Positions 16,990 to 25,646 of a stretch of 64,000 bases of DNA are shown here, in pieces. The stretch covers positions 852,001 to 916,000 of the forward strand of contig NZ_CP129236.1 in NCBI RefSeq assembly GCF_030413615.1. Reading direction: 5' to 3'. Both the position numbers and the translations under genes were made by a program. The DNA comes from Planococcus shixiaomingii (GTDB taxonomy: Bacteria > Bacillota > Bacilli > Bacillales_A > Planococcaceae). The notes beneath the pieces were generated by a model. That model was not told the origin of the DNA. It did no database searches and saw only the letters and a list, made by a program, of their open reading frames with translations. Numbering within the stretch: the stretch's first letter is position 1; each line of letters opens with the position of its first letter.

Positions 16990-17916
16990 CTAAGATTTAT
17001 TTTTCGTTTTGCATAGAGGAGTTGACGCAGCAAATTCCGGATCTTTAGCTGCTCTTTCTTTGCGCCAAACTCCATACAGCACCCAAGGAGAAGGCAATTT
17101 AAATCCATGTCCCTCCGGCAGAGATTGTGCTTGTTCTTTCGTCAAATCCATCCAGATATAGGCGTCTTCCTCGGCTTCACTCACGACTGTTTTATAGTCG
17201 GCAGTAATCGTCTCCCACAATCCTTTTTGTTCCATAAAATCATTCCACGGATAGATAGCTTGCAGGTAGTCGTATTTTTTGAAATCTTTTTTTGTAATCA
17301 GAACACGGTCTTTGGCTTCATTTTCATAAAATGCCCATTCTGCGAGCTTTTCATCAGAGAATAATTCAGCAGAAGCTGGAAAGAGGTAGTAGCATTCATA
17401 TGGAAAGATGTTTCCGGTTTGAATATACAACCGGTCGATCCATGCTTTTTTCCGTTCGAGATCATGAACTTCAGCCCATGGGGAAGTGTTTGCTTCAAAC
17501 TTAGAAACGTCTTTAGTAGTGGCGCCATAGAGCGGTAAATATTCACTGAATCCGGTTTTTTCGAGAACGCGGCGGGCTGCCGTGTTTTCCTCTTGCGTGT
17601 TTGCCCCGACCCAATGGATATTCGGAATTTTGAATGCTTCATCCCTTACGTAGACGGTCAATTGGGTCGCCAAGTCATTGCCTCTGAACCGGACATCGCT
17701 CCGGATTCGGCCAAGCATCGCATACCGATCTGCGAATATCGTATATCCGCAGACGCTTGCCAGCTGGTCGCCTAAGAACAAACCGTACAACCGGTTGCCT
17801 TCAGCTGTGACAAGCCGCTTGAAAATCCTTTTGACGTAATCATCTTCTATTCCGGTTTCCATTGCTTCGAGGTAGGGAAGATCCTCCATCGTCAAGCTCC
17901 GGATCAAATGTTCCAT
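16990..17916 (-). CDS. GNAT-family N-acetyltransferase
   Basis: A 308-residue protein. The N-terminal half is a GNAT fold: RSLTMEDLPYLEAME at the start, and an acetyl-CoA loop in RIRSDVRFRGNDLATQL near residue 72, where R-x-x-G-x-A is expected but reads R-G-N-D-L-A. NTxxExNxAARRVLEKTGF follows. The C-terminal 150 residues are a second, less conserved domain with many aromatic residues. The start at 17916 is chosen for AAGGAGGG upstream; the longer frame to 18015 lacks a site. The substrate is unknown. Confidence 0.82.
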   Translation of the reverse strand: MEHLIRSLTMEDLPYLEAMETGIEDDYVKRIFKRLVTAEGNRLYGLFLGDQLASVCGYTIFADRYAMLGRIRSDVRFRGNDLATQLTVYVRDEAFKIPNIHWVGANTQEENTAARRVLEKTGFSEYLPLYGATTKDVSKFEANTSPWAEVHDLERKKAWIDRLYIQTGNIFPYECYYLFPASAELFSDEKLAEWAFYENEAKDRVLITKKDFKKYDYLQAIYPWNDFMEQKGLWETITADYKTVVSEAEEDAYIWMDLTKEQAQSLPEGHGFKLPSPWVLYGVWRKERAAKDPEFAASTPLCKTKNKS

Positions 17917-18143
17917 CAGCGGACCCTCCTTGTTTGTGCTTTTTATAGAATGAAATTGATTAATAAAGTTAGAAGAATTGATAACACAATTGAAATGATG
18001 ATGCTGCTCATGCAACCCATACGCATATTTATCCCACCCTTTTTATGATAATGACCCTTACCCTTTTATTGGGGAAACTTAAACAATCGAAAATTGGTAT
18101 AATGTATTTTATAGACATATGCTATTCAATGGGAGGAAGTCGA

Positions 18144-18614
18144 ATGAAGCCAAAAATGTATAGAAAAGATCTATTAACCACTGATGATATTTGGAATGCT
18201 GTGGTTTCAACGATAAGCGAATTTGATTTTCCAACAAGAGACCAGACTGCTGACCAAGCATTCTTGGCGTTTCAATATTATTCTGAGCTCGAAAGCGGTG
18301 GCCACGTGAGTTTGTTGACATGGTTTTCTGAGCATGTGGAAGAGGTTGGCATCACAAGTTTTATAGATGCTTTAGTGGACGCTCTTGAAGCGACAGGGGC
18401 GTATGATTACGCCGCAGTTGAGAAAAAATACGGCATTGAGATATGGCAAAAGTTGAAAGCGTTGGAAAATGGCGAAATCGAAGAAGCCAGCTTCTACGCG
18501 GTCATTGAACAAGCGGACCGGGAATATGACCAGCTTGACGGCCGCATTCAGGAATTGCTGGAAACGTATTTTGTGGATGTCCATACAGAATTGATTGATG
18601 TTATCCAAGACTAA
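18144..18614 (+). CDS. Hypothetical protein, possibly DMP19-like
   Basis: A 156-residue acidic, helical protein. GGGAGGAAG precedes the ATG at 18144; the longer frame from 18045 has no site. The central stretch of repeated helices, with GGHVSLLTWFSEH and a helix containing ALEATGAYDYA, recalls DMP19/DUF4375-type proteins, but I cannot confirm it. No catalytic motif or membrane segment is seen. It is convergent with the isomerase gene and followed by a 21-bp-period array. Confidence 0.65.
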   Translation: MKPKMYRKDLLTTDDIWNAVVSTISEFDFPTRDQTADQAFLAFQYYSELESGGHVSLLTWFSEHVEEVGITSFIDALVDALEATGAYDYAAVEKKYGIEIWQKLKALENGEIEEASFYAVIEQADREYDQLDGRIQELLETYFVDVHTELIDVIQD

Positions 18615-18638
18615 AATGTGATTCCAGTAAAATGGGAA

Positions 18639-18688
18639 TACTTTCTGTTTCAGCTCAAATACTGTCCAATCCATAAAAAATACTAGTC
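18639..18688. repeat. 21-bp-period array, locus B (three units)
   Basis: TACTTTCT at 18639, TACTGTCC at 18660 and TACTAGTC at 18681, exactly 21 bases apart. As at locus A the last core is of the TACTAG type. It lies between convergent genes. Confidence 0.75.
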
Positions 18689-18696
18689 AACACACG

Positions 18697-18729
18697 GAAG
18701 CCCCGCTCAGCAACACGAGTGGGGCTCTT
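18697..18729. terminator. Terminator between convergent genes
   Basis: AAGCCCCGCTC and GAGTGGGGCTCTT pair with one mismatch. It lies 12 bases beyond the stop of the minus-strand isomerase gene. Confidence 0.6.
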
Positions 18730-18740
18730 ACTTTATAAAT

Positions 18741-19709
18741 TTAAGCCCACCACATCTCACCGACGGACTCTTTGACAATAATCGGTTTTAGGTTTTCGAC
18801 AGCTTTCGTGAAGCCTTCGTCGATCGACATCAAGCCGTCTTCGTGTTCGATGCTGACAACATAATCATAATCGTATAAACGCAATGTGCTGATGATGTCT
18901 GCCCATGTTTTTGAATCATGGCCAAATCCGACGGTGCGAAAATACCACGCACGGTCGCGCATCTGCGAATATTCGGTCATGTCGGTCAAGCCGTTGCGGT
19001 TCATGTTCTGCTGGTCGATGATGGTGTCTTTCGCATGGAAATGGTGGATGGCGTTTTCACGGCCCAGGATTTTGATGGCTTCGACCGGATCGATGCCTTG
19101 CCACCACATGTGGCTCGGATCTAGATTTGCGCCAATGGCCGGACCACAAGCTTCCCGCAGCTTCAGCATCGTCGCCGGCGTATGGACGGAAAAGCCGCCG
19201 TGAAGCTCTAAACCGATTTTAACATTGAGCGATTCCGCCAGATCATTTTTTTCTTTCCAGTAGGGAATCAGTTTTTCTTCCCATTGCCATTTCAGCACTT
19301 CTTGGAAATCATGCGGCCAAGGAGTCACGGGCCAGTTCGGATAAAGCGCATTCTCGTGGTCTCCCGGACAGCCTGAAAACGTGTTGACAACTGGCACGCC
19401 AAGTTTTGAAGCCAACTGCATCGTTTTCACGAGCAATTCATCGGCTGGGCCGGCAATCCCTTTTTGCGGATGAAGCGGATTCGAGTGGCAGCTGAGCGCG
19501 CTGATCGTCAAGCCAGCGTCAGCCACTTGTTGTTTAAAGCGTCGCAGCTTGCTCTCATCCGCTAACAATTCGTCTACTTTGCAATGTACATCGTTCGCAT
19601 AGCCGCCTGTACCCAATTCGATTGCTTCAACGCCTTTAGAAGAAACGAAGCTCAACATGTCTTCAAAACTTTTATCGGAGAATAATACAGTAAACACACC
19701 TAGTTTCAA
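18741..19709 (-). CDS. Sugar phosphate isomerase/epimerase (AP-endonuclease-2-like TIM barrel)
   Basis: A 322-residue TIM-barrel protein of the IolE/IolI/xylose-isomerase-like group. Likely metal ligands are visible at strand ends: E in LELHGG, D in NLDPSH, H in HFHAKD and E in SIEHED. It starts with TTG after a GGGGGG site. It is divergent from the LacI regulator and importer operon, and a LacI-type palindrome lies 38 bases before its start. With the Gfo/Idh/MocA dehydrogenase downstream of the importer, it probably processes a sugar or polyol oxidised at one carbon, as in inositol-type pathways. Confidence 0.87.
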   Translation of the reverse strand: MKLGVFTVLFSDKSFEDMLSFVSSKGVEAIELGTGGYANDVHCKVDELLADESKLRRFKQQVADAGLTISALSCHSNPLHPQKGIAGPADELLVKTMQLASKLGVPVVNTFSGCPGDHENALYPNWPVTPWPHDFQEVLKWQWEEKLIPYWKEKNDLAESLNVKIGLELHGGFSVHTPATMLKLREACGPAIGANLDPSHMWWQGIDPVEAIKILGRENAIHHFHAKDTIIDQQNMNRNGLTDMTEYSQMRDRAWYFRTVGFGHDSKTWADIISTLRLYDYDYVVSIEHEDGLMSIDEGFTKAVENLKPIIVKESVGEMWWA

Positions 19710-19747
19710 AGAAATCCCCCCATAATAAATTGTCAGAATATATAAAA

Positions 19748-19761
19748 TGTAAACCGTTACA
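19748..19761. promoter_or_regulatory. LacI-type operator for the isomerase gene
   Basis: TGTAAACCGTTACA is a TGTAA/TTACA palindrome with a CpG-type centre, one base off the cre consensus. It lies between the divergent isomerase and regulator genes. Confidence 0.55.
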
Positions 19762-19821
19762 TAATCAACATATATAAATTATATGAGTAAATCAAGCATT
19801 TTTATTTAAATAAAAATTGTA

Positions 19822-19850
19822 TTGACAGATAATTCTGAAGATAATATTAT
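19822..19850 (+). promoter_or_regulatory. SigA promoter of the LacI-type regulator gene
   Basis: TTGACA (19822-19827), a 17-base spacer, TATTAT (19845-19850). The predicted start near 19857 falls inside the palindrome at 19856-19869. Confidence 0.75.
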
Positions 19851-19855
19851 GAAAA

Positions 19856-19869
19856 TGTAATCGATTTCA
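19856..19869. promoter_or_regulatory. cre/LacI-type operator at the regulator promoter
   Basis: TGTAATCGATTTCA fits the cre consensus TGWNANCGNTNWCA at every defined base and overlaps the predicted transcription start. Either CcpA or the local LacI-type protein could bind here. Confidence 0.6.
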
Positions 19870-19909
19870 TTTTGAACATTAATGGAATCTTGGAAAGTAG
19901 GAAAAGCAT

Positions 19910-20899
19910 ATGGCAAACATCCAACAAGTTGCAAAACAAGCGGGGGTATCTGTTGCGACGGTATCGAGAGTATTGAACGGCCAAAACAAAGTGGCTTTAA
20001 AAACAAAGCAGAAAGTGGAAGAGGCGATCAAAGATCTTAATTACGAACCGAGCATGCTGGGGAGAAATCTCCGGAATTCAGAGAGCCGGATCGTATTGAT
20101 TTTGATTCCGGCCATTTCCAATCCGTTCTACTTTGAAATCATCAAAGGCATTGAAAATATGGCCTTAAGCCAGAACTACAGCATCTTGTTGTGTGAAACC
20201 GATTCAAAACCAGAAAAAGAAGACATTTACTTTGATCTAGTGCGCAAGAAAATGGCGGATGGCATCATTTCGATGGATCCGGCTGTAAATGTCGAAACAT
20301 TAAAAGAACTGGCGGGAAAATATGCAATCATTCAGTGCAGCGAATACGGAGGGGATATCGGAATTCCATATGTGACAATCGATAACGAAGAAGCGTCTTA
20401 CCGGGCGGTCAAGCATCTGATTCAGATTGGCCATCGAAAAATTGCTTTGATGAACACCGATGAAAAGTTTTTGTATGCACGCGAGCGGAAATCCGGCTAT
20501 CAACGGGCGTTGGCGGAATACGGCATTCCGGTGATTGAAGATTATATGTTGTATACGCAGCATCTTGGATTTGAACAAGGCCAGCAGGCGATGAAGAAAA
20601 TCCTTGCGCTGCCGGACAGGCCGACCGCGGTCTTCGCTGTGTCAGACTTATTGGCAATCGGCGCCTTAAAGGAAATCAATGCAGCAGGCTTGCATGTGCC
20701 GAACGATATGGCGGTTGTCGGTTTTGATAAAATCGATTTTTCAAATATGACCAATCCGACGTTGACCACCATTGCGCAGCCGATGTATAAAATGGGAACC
20801 GTTGCGGCAGGAATGTTAATTGATTTGATCCGGGGGGAACAAGTCGACAGCGTCATTTTGGAACATGAACTGATTATACGGGAGTCAACATCAGGTTAA
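19910..20899 (+). CDS. LacI-family transcriptional regulator
   Basis: A 329-residue regulator. The N-terminal helix-turn-helix is NIQQVAKQAGVSVATVSRVL, followed by a hinge helix. A periplasmic-binding-protein-like effector domain ends in the typical VVGFDKIDFSNMTNPTLTTI block. It lies between a divergent isomerase gene and a same-strand importer operon, all of which have LacI-type palindromes. It probably represses them and responds to the imported sugar. A long hairpin follows the gene. Confidence 0.92.
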   Translation: MANIQQVAKQAGVSVATVSRVLNGQNKVALKTKQKVEEAIKDLNYEPSMLGRNLRNSESRIVLILIPAISNPFYFEIIKGIENMALSQNYSILLCETDSKPEKEDIYFDLVRKKMADGIISMDPAVNVETLKELAGKYAIIQCSEYGGDIGIPYVTIDNEEASYRAVKHLIQIGHRKIALMNTDEKFLYARERKSGYQRALAEYGIPVIEDYMLYTQHLGFEQGQQAMKKILALPDRPTAVFAVSDLLAIGALKEINAAGLHVPNDMAVVGFDKIDFSNMTNPTLTTIAQPMYKMGTVAAGMLIDLIRGEQVDSVILEHELIIRESTSG

Positions 20900-20904
20900 G
20901 CCAG

Positions 20905-20958
20905 CTAAGACCAGCGCTCTGTTATTAAAATGAATTAATGATGGAGCGCTGGTCTTAG
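20905..20958. terminator. Long hairpin between regulator and importer operon
   Basis: CTAAGACCAGCGCTC (20905-20919) and GAGCGCTGGTCTTAG (20944-20958) are perfect 15-base complements around a 24-base loop that can itself partly pair. No T run follows, so it may be a weak terminator or an operator. Confidence 0.6.
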
Positions 20959-20965
20959 TTGTAAA

Positions 20966-20979
20966 TGAGACCGCTTACA
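20966..20979. promoter_or_regulatory. cre-like site upstream of the importer operon
   Basis: TGAGACCGCTTACA matches TGWNANCGNTNWCA at every defined base. It lies 40 bases before the binding-protein start. Confidence 0.55.
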
Positions 20980-21018
20980 TTAAGAAGGAGTTTTTTAAAA
21001 AAATAAGGGGTGAATAGA

Positions 21019-22008
21019 GTGAAGAAATTATTGATGTTACTTTTATCTTTTGTCACGGTATTTGGATTAGCGGCTTGTGGAGGAGGCGGCGGGGAAACCG
21101 GCGGTTCGAGCTCCGGCGATAGCGGAGGAGAAGCGGATGATACGCTGAAAATCGGAATTTCCTTGCCTTCTGCAACACACGGTTGGATGGGTGCGTTGAT
21201 TGACAGCGCAGAAAAGCAAGCAAAGGCACTGCAGGAAAGCGACGGCATTGAATACGTCATGACCAACGCGGCAGATCCAAACAAACAAGCGAATGATGTG
21301 GATGACTTGATCGCTCAGGACGTGGATGTCATTGTTATGCTTCCAATTGAATCAGCGGCTTTAACTCCGGTCGGACAAAAAATTAAAGATGCTGGCATTC
21401 CATTGGTCATTGTTGACCGCGAACTTGAAAACGATGCGGCGACTGTTGTTGTCAAAGGCGATAACGAGGGAATCGGCGTCAACGCCGGCAAATTCTTTGT
21501 TGAGCAATTAGGCGGAAAAGGCAAAGTCGTTGAAATTTCAGGCCCGCCAAGTTCGGTGACAGAGCAGCGCGGTTCAGGCTTTAAAGAAGCCGTTGAAGCT
21601 TCTGAAGGCTTGGAAATCATCGCTTCACAAAGCGGCGACTTCTCAACTGAAAAATCTTTAGAAGTTATGCAGAACATCTTGCAGGCAAACCCGCAAATCG
21701 ATGCAGTATTCACACAGGATGACGGAATGGCGTTAGGTGTCTTACAAGCGATTGAAGAAGCGGGCCGTACGGATATCCAGTTCGTTACAGGTGCCGGCGG
21801 TGCGAAGCAAGTATTTGAAGACATCAAAAATGATGGCCTCATGAAAGCGACATTCCTGTATTCGCCGACAATGGTTGAAGACGCAGTGAAAATTGCAGCT
21901 GATATTGCAAAAGGCGAAGAACCAGCGGAAACAATGGTTGTTAAGGAAGCGACTCAAGTAACAAAAGAAAACGTTGATGAATTCTACGATCCAGAATCTA
22001 AATTTTAA
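21019..22008 (+). CDS. ABC importer, RbsB-like sugar-binding lipoprotein
   Basis: A 329-residue type I periplasmic-binding protein anchored by lipid (lipobox GLAAC, then a Gly-rich linker). The body begins LKIGISLPSATHGWMGAL and contains the typical IVDRELE and VFTQDDGMALGVLQA segments. The GTG at 21019 is chosen because AAGGGG lies 8 bases upstream; the GTG at 21010 has no site. It is the first gene of a binding protein/ATPase/permease/dehydrogenase operon. The ligand is unknown, with a monosaccharide or polyol likely. Confidence 0.9.
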   Translation: MKKLLMLLLSFVTVFGLAACGGGGGETGGSSSGDSGGEADDTLKIGISLPSATHGWMGALIDSAEKQAKALQESDGIEYVMTNAADPNKQANDVDDLIAQDVDVIVMLPIESAALTPVGQKIKDAGIPLVIVDRELENDAATVVVKGDNEGIGVNAGKFFVEQLGGKGKVVEISGPPSSVTEQRGSGFKEAVEASEGLEIIASQSGDFSTEKSLEVMQNILQANPQIDAVFTQDDGMALGVLQAIEEAGRTDIQFVTGAGGAKQVFEDIKNDGLMKATFLYSPTMVEDAVKIAADIAKGEEPAETMVVKEATQVTKENVDEFYDPESKF

Positions 22009-22017
22009 TTGAATGCC

Positions 22018-22048
22018 AGGAAATACAATGTTTTTCATTGTATTTCCT
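22018..22048 (+). other. Intercistronic hairpin after the binding-protein gene
   Basis: AGGAAATACAATG - TTTTT - CATTGTATTTCCT is a perfect 13-base stem followed by GTTTTCC. It lies 10 bases after the binding-protein stop and before the ATPase gene. It is likely a partial terminator or mRNA-stabilising hairpin that keeps binding-protein levels above the other subunits. Confidence 0.7.
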
Positions 22049-22076
22049 GTTTTCCTATATGAGGGGGATCAAGGCC

Positions 22077-23588
22077 ATGACTGCAAATCCTTTTATCACA
22101 ATGCAAGAAATCAAAAAATCGTTCAATGGTGTCCCGGTTTTAAAGGGCGTAACACTCAAAGTAGAAGAAGGCGAAATCCATGCGCTATTGGGTGAGAACG
22201 GTGCGGGGAAATCCACATTGATGAATATACTCGGCGGCGTTCATCAGCCCGACAGCGGTGCGATTTATATTAACGGCGAAGAAGTGAAAATGCTGAATCC
22301 CCGGGTGTCTCAGGAGCATGGCATCTCTTTTATCCACCAGGAACTTAACATGGTGTCAGATCTTCGCGTCTACGAGAATATGTTTTTAGGCTCAGAGCTG
22401 CGCAATAAAGTGGGGTTCTTAAAAGTAGAAGAGATGTGCCGGCAAACCCACGAAATTTTAGCGAAACTCGGTGTCGACATCGACCCGAAAGAATACGTCC
22501 GAAATTTGGCGACGTCCTACAAGCAGTTGATTGAAATTTCCAAAGCGCTGCTGCACAAATCCCGGTTGATCATCATGGATGAGCCGACAACGTCATTGGC
22601 GGAGCATGAAGTGAACCGGTTGTTTGGTTTGATGAGGAACTTAAAGAAATCGGGCGTTTCCATCATTTACATTTCTCATAAGCTAAAGGAAATCAAGGAA
22701 GTGTGCGACGGCTATACGGTCTTGCGGGACGGGGAATTGGTGCGTACTGGAAGCATGGAACATGAAGACATTGAAACAATTACCAGAACGATGGTGGGGA
22801 AAGCGATTTCCCAAGAGCGCTTTTTGCATGAACATCCTTTCGGGCCGGTGGTTTTAGAAGTGAACGGACTGGCAAGTGATGCGTTTAAAGATATTAATTT
22901 TATTGTCCGAAAAGGCGAGATTGTCGGGTTTACAGGCCTTGCTGGCGACGGCAGAACGGAACTTTTTGAAAGCTTGTTTGGCTATCGAAAAAAATACACG
23001 GGCGAAGTTAAAATCAACGGCCAAGTGGTGAAAATAGATCATCCGCGCAAAGCATTAAAAGCTGGGATGGGGTTGGTTCCGAGAGACCGCAAAGAAAATG
23101 CCATTATTAAAGATTTAAGCGTACTCCATAACATGAGTTTGTCTTCAATGGGCAATTTTGAAAAAGGAGGCTTTATCCAAGACAAGGAAGAGCGGACGAA
23201 GTTCCAATTTTATAAAGAAGCGTTGAATATTAAAGTGCACAATCCTCGTATTGCCATCGACAAGTTAAGCGGAGGAAATCAGCAAAAGGTCATCATTGCA
23301 AAATGGCTGGAAGCGAAAACCGAACTGCTGATTTTTGATAATCCGACACAAGGGATTGACGTCGGCGCCAAGCAGGAAATTTATCAGCAAATCGTGGAGC
23401 TTGCGAAACTTGGAAAAGCGGTCATCATCCTTTCTTCTGAAGCTCCGGAAGTGATGCGCGTATGCCATAATATCAACGTCATGTTCCATGGGGAGATAAC
23501 GGCCCGTTTTACGGCGGATGAAGCAGATGAAGAAGAAATCATGAACTATGCAACGGGTTCGAAAAGGGAGGTCGCACAAATTGGCTAA
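22077..23588 (+). CDS. Sugar ABC transporter ATPase, RbsA/MglA type (two nucleotide-binding domains)
   Basis: A 503-residue tandem ATPase. Domain 1 has Walker A GENGAGKST (near residue 40) and Walker B IIMDEPTTSL. Domain 2 has LSGGNQQK signature and Walker B LLIFDNPTQGIDVG; its Walker A is degenerate (GLAGDGRTE), as usual for this class. The ATG at 22077 has GGGGG upstream. The stop overlaps the permease start by 8 bases. It powers import by the RbsB-like and RbsC-like neighbours. Confidence 0.93.
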   Translation: MTANPFITMQEIKKSFNGVPVLKGVTLKVEEGEIHALLGENGAGKSTLMNILGGVHQPDSGAIYINGEEVKMLNPRVSQEHGISFIHQELNMVSDLRVYENMFLGSELRNKVGFLKVEEMCRQTHEILAKLGVDIDPKEYVRNLATSYKQLIEISKALLHKSRLIIMDEPTTSLAEHEVNRLFGLMRNLKKSGVSIIYISHKLKEIKEVCDGYTVLRDGELVRTGSMEHEDIETITRTMVGKAISQERFLHEHPFGPVVLEVNGLASDAFKDINFIVRKGEIVGFTGLAGDGRTELFESLFGYRKKYTGEVKINGQVVKIDHPRKALKAGMGLVPRDRKENAIIKDLSVLHNMSLSSMGNFEKGGFIQDKEERTKFQFYKEALNIKVHNPRIAIDKLSGGNQQKVIIAKWLEAKTELLIFDNPTQGIDVGAKQEIYQQIVELAKLGKAVIILSSEAPEVMRVCHNINVMFHGEITARFTADEADEEEIMNYATGSKREVAQIG

Positions 23589-24555
23589 CGTAAACGTGAA
23601 AGATTACCAACGGGAAACCCATACGACCAAGAGCCGGCTGTCTTGGCTGTGGGCGGAATATAGTGTCATTATTGCCTTTATCATCTTGTTCATCGGATCG
23701 TCCATTTTAAATCCCCGTTTCCTTGACATGAATAACCAGTTGAATATTTTGATGCAAGTATCCATCATCGGGATTATAGCGATGGGTATGACCGTTGTCA
23801 TGTTGTCAGGCGGGATTGATTTATCGGTCGGTTCGGTGCTTGCACTCGCAGGGGTCATCTCGGTTCTGGCGCTGAATGCTTCAGGCAGCGTACTTGTAGG
23901 TGTCTTAACTGCCTTGCTTGTTGGATCTTTTGCCGGGTTCTTGAACGGGCTGATGGTCGCCAAAGGAAGGATTGCTTCATTTATTGCGACGCTCGGGATG
24001 ATGGCGGGGGCGCGGTCGATTGCACTGTACATTGCGGACGGAGGCAGTGTTTCAGGGGAAGTCACTGGATTTACATCCATTGCCAATAGTGATTTCTGGA
24101 TATTCGACGTTCCGGTTCTCATTTTTTTCGCAATGACGGCATTGGTGTATGTGTTAATGCATAAAACTCGATTTGGCAGATATGTGTATGCGCTTGGAAG
24201 CAATGAGAAAGCGGCACTGCTATCGGCGATCCGGGTAGACCGGATGAAAATTGGCGTCTATACGCTGATCGGTACACTGGTAGGGGTAGCAGCTGTTATT
24301 GAAACATCCCGCCTAAATTCTATTTCTTCATCAAGTTCAGGGGCGCAATACGAACTAGATGCCATCGCGGCAGTCATTATCGGGGGCACCCGGATGACCG
24401 GCGGGCGCGGCAAAATCATCGGGACGCTGTTTGGCGTATTGATCTTAGGAATTTTGAATAACATGATGAACTTGATGAACGTCTCGCCTCACCTTCAAGG
24501 TTTTGTGAAAGGTTTGATCATCATCATTGCGGTAGTGTTCCAGAAACGGGAGTAG
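23581..24555 (+). CDS. Sugar ABC transporter permease, RbsC type
   Basis: A 324-residue membrane subunit with about eight to ten hydrophobic segments. Family signatures include GGIDLSVGS in the third segment and GRYVYALGSNEKAA facing the cytoplasm. It starts at TTG 23581, with GGGAGG upstream, overlapping the ATPase stop by 8 bases. It forms the channel of the importer. Confidence 0.92.
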   Translation: MANVNVKDYQRETHTTKSRLSWLWAEYSVIIAFIILFIGSSILNPRFLDMNNQLNILMQVSIIGIIAMGMTVVMLSGGIDLSVGSVLALAGVISVLALNASGSVLVGVLTALLVGSFAGFLNGLMVAKGRIASFIATLGMMAGARSIALYIADGGSVSGEVTGFTSIANSDFWIFDVPVLIFFAMTALVYVLMHKTRFGRYVYALGSNEKAALLSAIRVDRMKIGVYTLIGTLVGVAAVIETSRLNSISSSSSGAQYELDAIAAVIIGGTRMTGGRGKIIGTLFGVLILGILNNMMNLMNVSPHLQGFVKGLIIIIAVVFQKRE

Positions 24556-24566
24556 GGGGCGTATAC

Positions 24567-25625
24567 ATGGGAATAAAAGTGGGGATTATCGGCTGTGGAT
24601 CAATAACAAAAGCGCGCCATGCACCGGAATATAAAGCAAATTCGTACGTGGATGAAATCGTTTTTTACGACCGCAATTTAGACCGCTCAGAAGCGTTGGC
24701 GGTGATGTTTGGCGGCAAAGTCGCCAAAACCGTGGATGAATTATTTGAAGATCCGGAAATTCAAGCAATCAGCGACTGTTCGTCAAACGAACACCACCAT
24801 TTGTTTTCGACAAAAGCCCTGCTTAGCGGCAAGCACGTATTGTGCGAAAAGCCCATTGCGCTAACGGTGGACCATGCGCGCGAAATCATTGAAGCCCAAA
24901 GAAAGTCGGGCAAAAAATTGATGGTCGACCACAATCAGCGCTTTACGCGGGCTCACCAAAAAGCCCGTGAAATCCTCCAAAGCGGCGAGCTCGGAAACGT
25001 GCTGACGTTTCAGACTACGTTTGGGCATTCAGGGCCGGAAGACTGGGGTTTCAATAAAACCAATTCCACCTGGTTCTTTAAAAAAGAGCGCTCTGGCCAT
25101 GGCGTCGCTGGAGACCTTGGCGTCCATAAAGTGGATTTGCTGCATTATCTGCTTGATGACGAAATCGAGCAAGTCAGCGCTTTTCAAGGTGCTCTTGATA
25201 AAGTCGATGAAAACGGCCAGCCGATTGAAGTGTGCGACAACATTGTCAGCAGCTTGAAAACGAAAAAAGGCTATCTTGGGACAGCTTCCTTCTCGTGGAC
25301 CTATTACGGAGAAGAAGACAACAGCACGATCATTTATTGCCAGAAAGGCATTTTGAAAATCTATCACAATGACAAATACCAGATTGAAGTGCTGACAAAA
25401 ATCGGCGAGAAGATTCATTACGAATTGGAAGCGATCCAGACCAACGACAATCAAACACCGAGCGGCGTAATCGATGCCTTCGTTGAGGCGATCCGCCTGG
25501 ATGAGACCCCGATTGTCACGGGCGACGATGCCCTTGCTTCACTGAAAGTCATTTTAGGCATCATCGAAGCAGCCGAAACAAATCAAGTAGTTACAATAGA
25601 AAAAGAGTCTCTCCAAACTTTGTGA
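24567..25625 (+). CDS. Gfo/Idh/MocA-family oxidoreductase
   Basis: A 352-residue NAD(P)-dependent sugar dehydrogenase. The N-terminal Rossmann fold has GIIGCGSITKARH. The family motif CEKPIAL (near residue 95) carries the catalytic Lys. The C-terminal beta-sheet domain holds a DLGVHKVDLL block near residue 187. It follows the permease after 11 bases and is last in the operon. It probably oxidises the imported sugar or inositol-like polyol, feeding the divergent TIM-barrel isomerase. Confidence 0.9.
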   Translation: MGIKVGIIGCGSITKARHAPEYKANSYVDEIVFYDRNLDRSEALAVMFGGKVAKTVDELFEDPEIQAISDCSSNEHHHLFSTKALLSGKHVLCEKPIALTVDHAREIIEAQRKSGKKLMVDHNQRFTRAHQKAREILQSGELGNVLTFQTTFGHSGPEDWGFNKTNSTWFFKKERSGHGVAGDLGVHKVDLLHYLLDDEIEQVSAFQGALDKVDENGQPIEVCDNIVSSLKTKKGYLGTASFSWTYYGEEDNSTIIYCQKGILKIYHNDKYQIEVLTKIGEKIHYELEAIQTNDNQTPSGVIDAFVEAIRLDETPIVTGDDALASLKVILGIIEAAETNQVVTIEKESLQTL

Positions 25626-25643
25626 GGAGAGGCTCTTCTTTTT
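25603..25643 (+). terminator. Terminator of the LacI-linked importer operon
   Basis: AAGAGTCTCTCC and GGAGAGGCTCTT (one G-T pair) followed by TTTTT. The left arm lies within the last codons of the dehydrogenase gene. Confidence 0.85.
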
Positions 25644-25646
25644 GTT

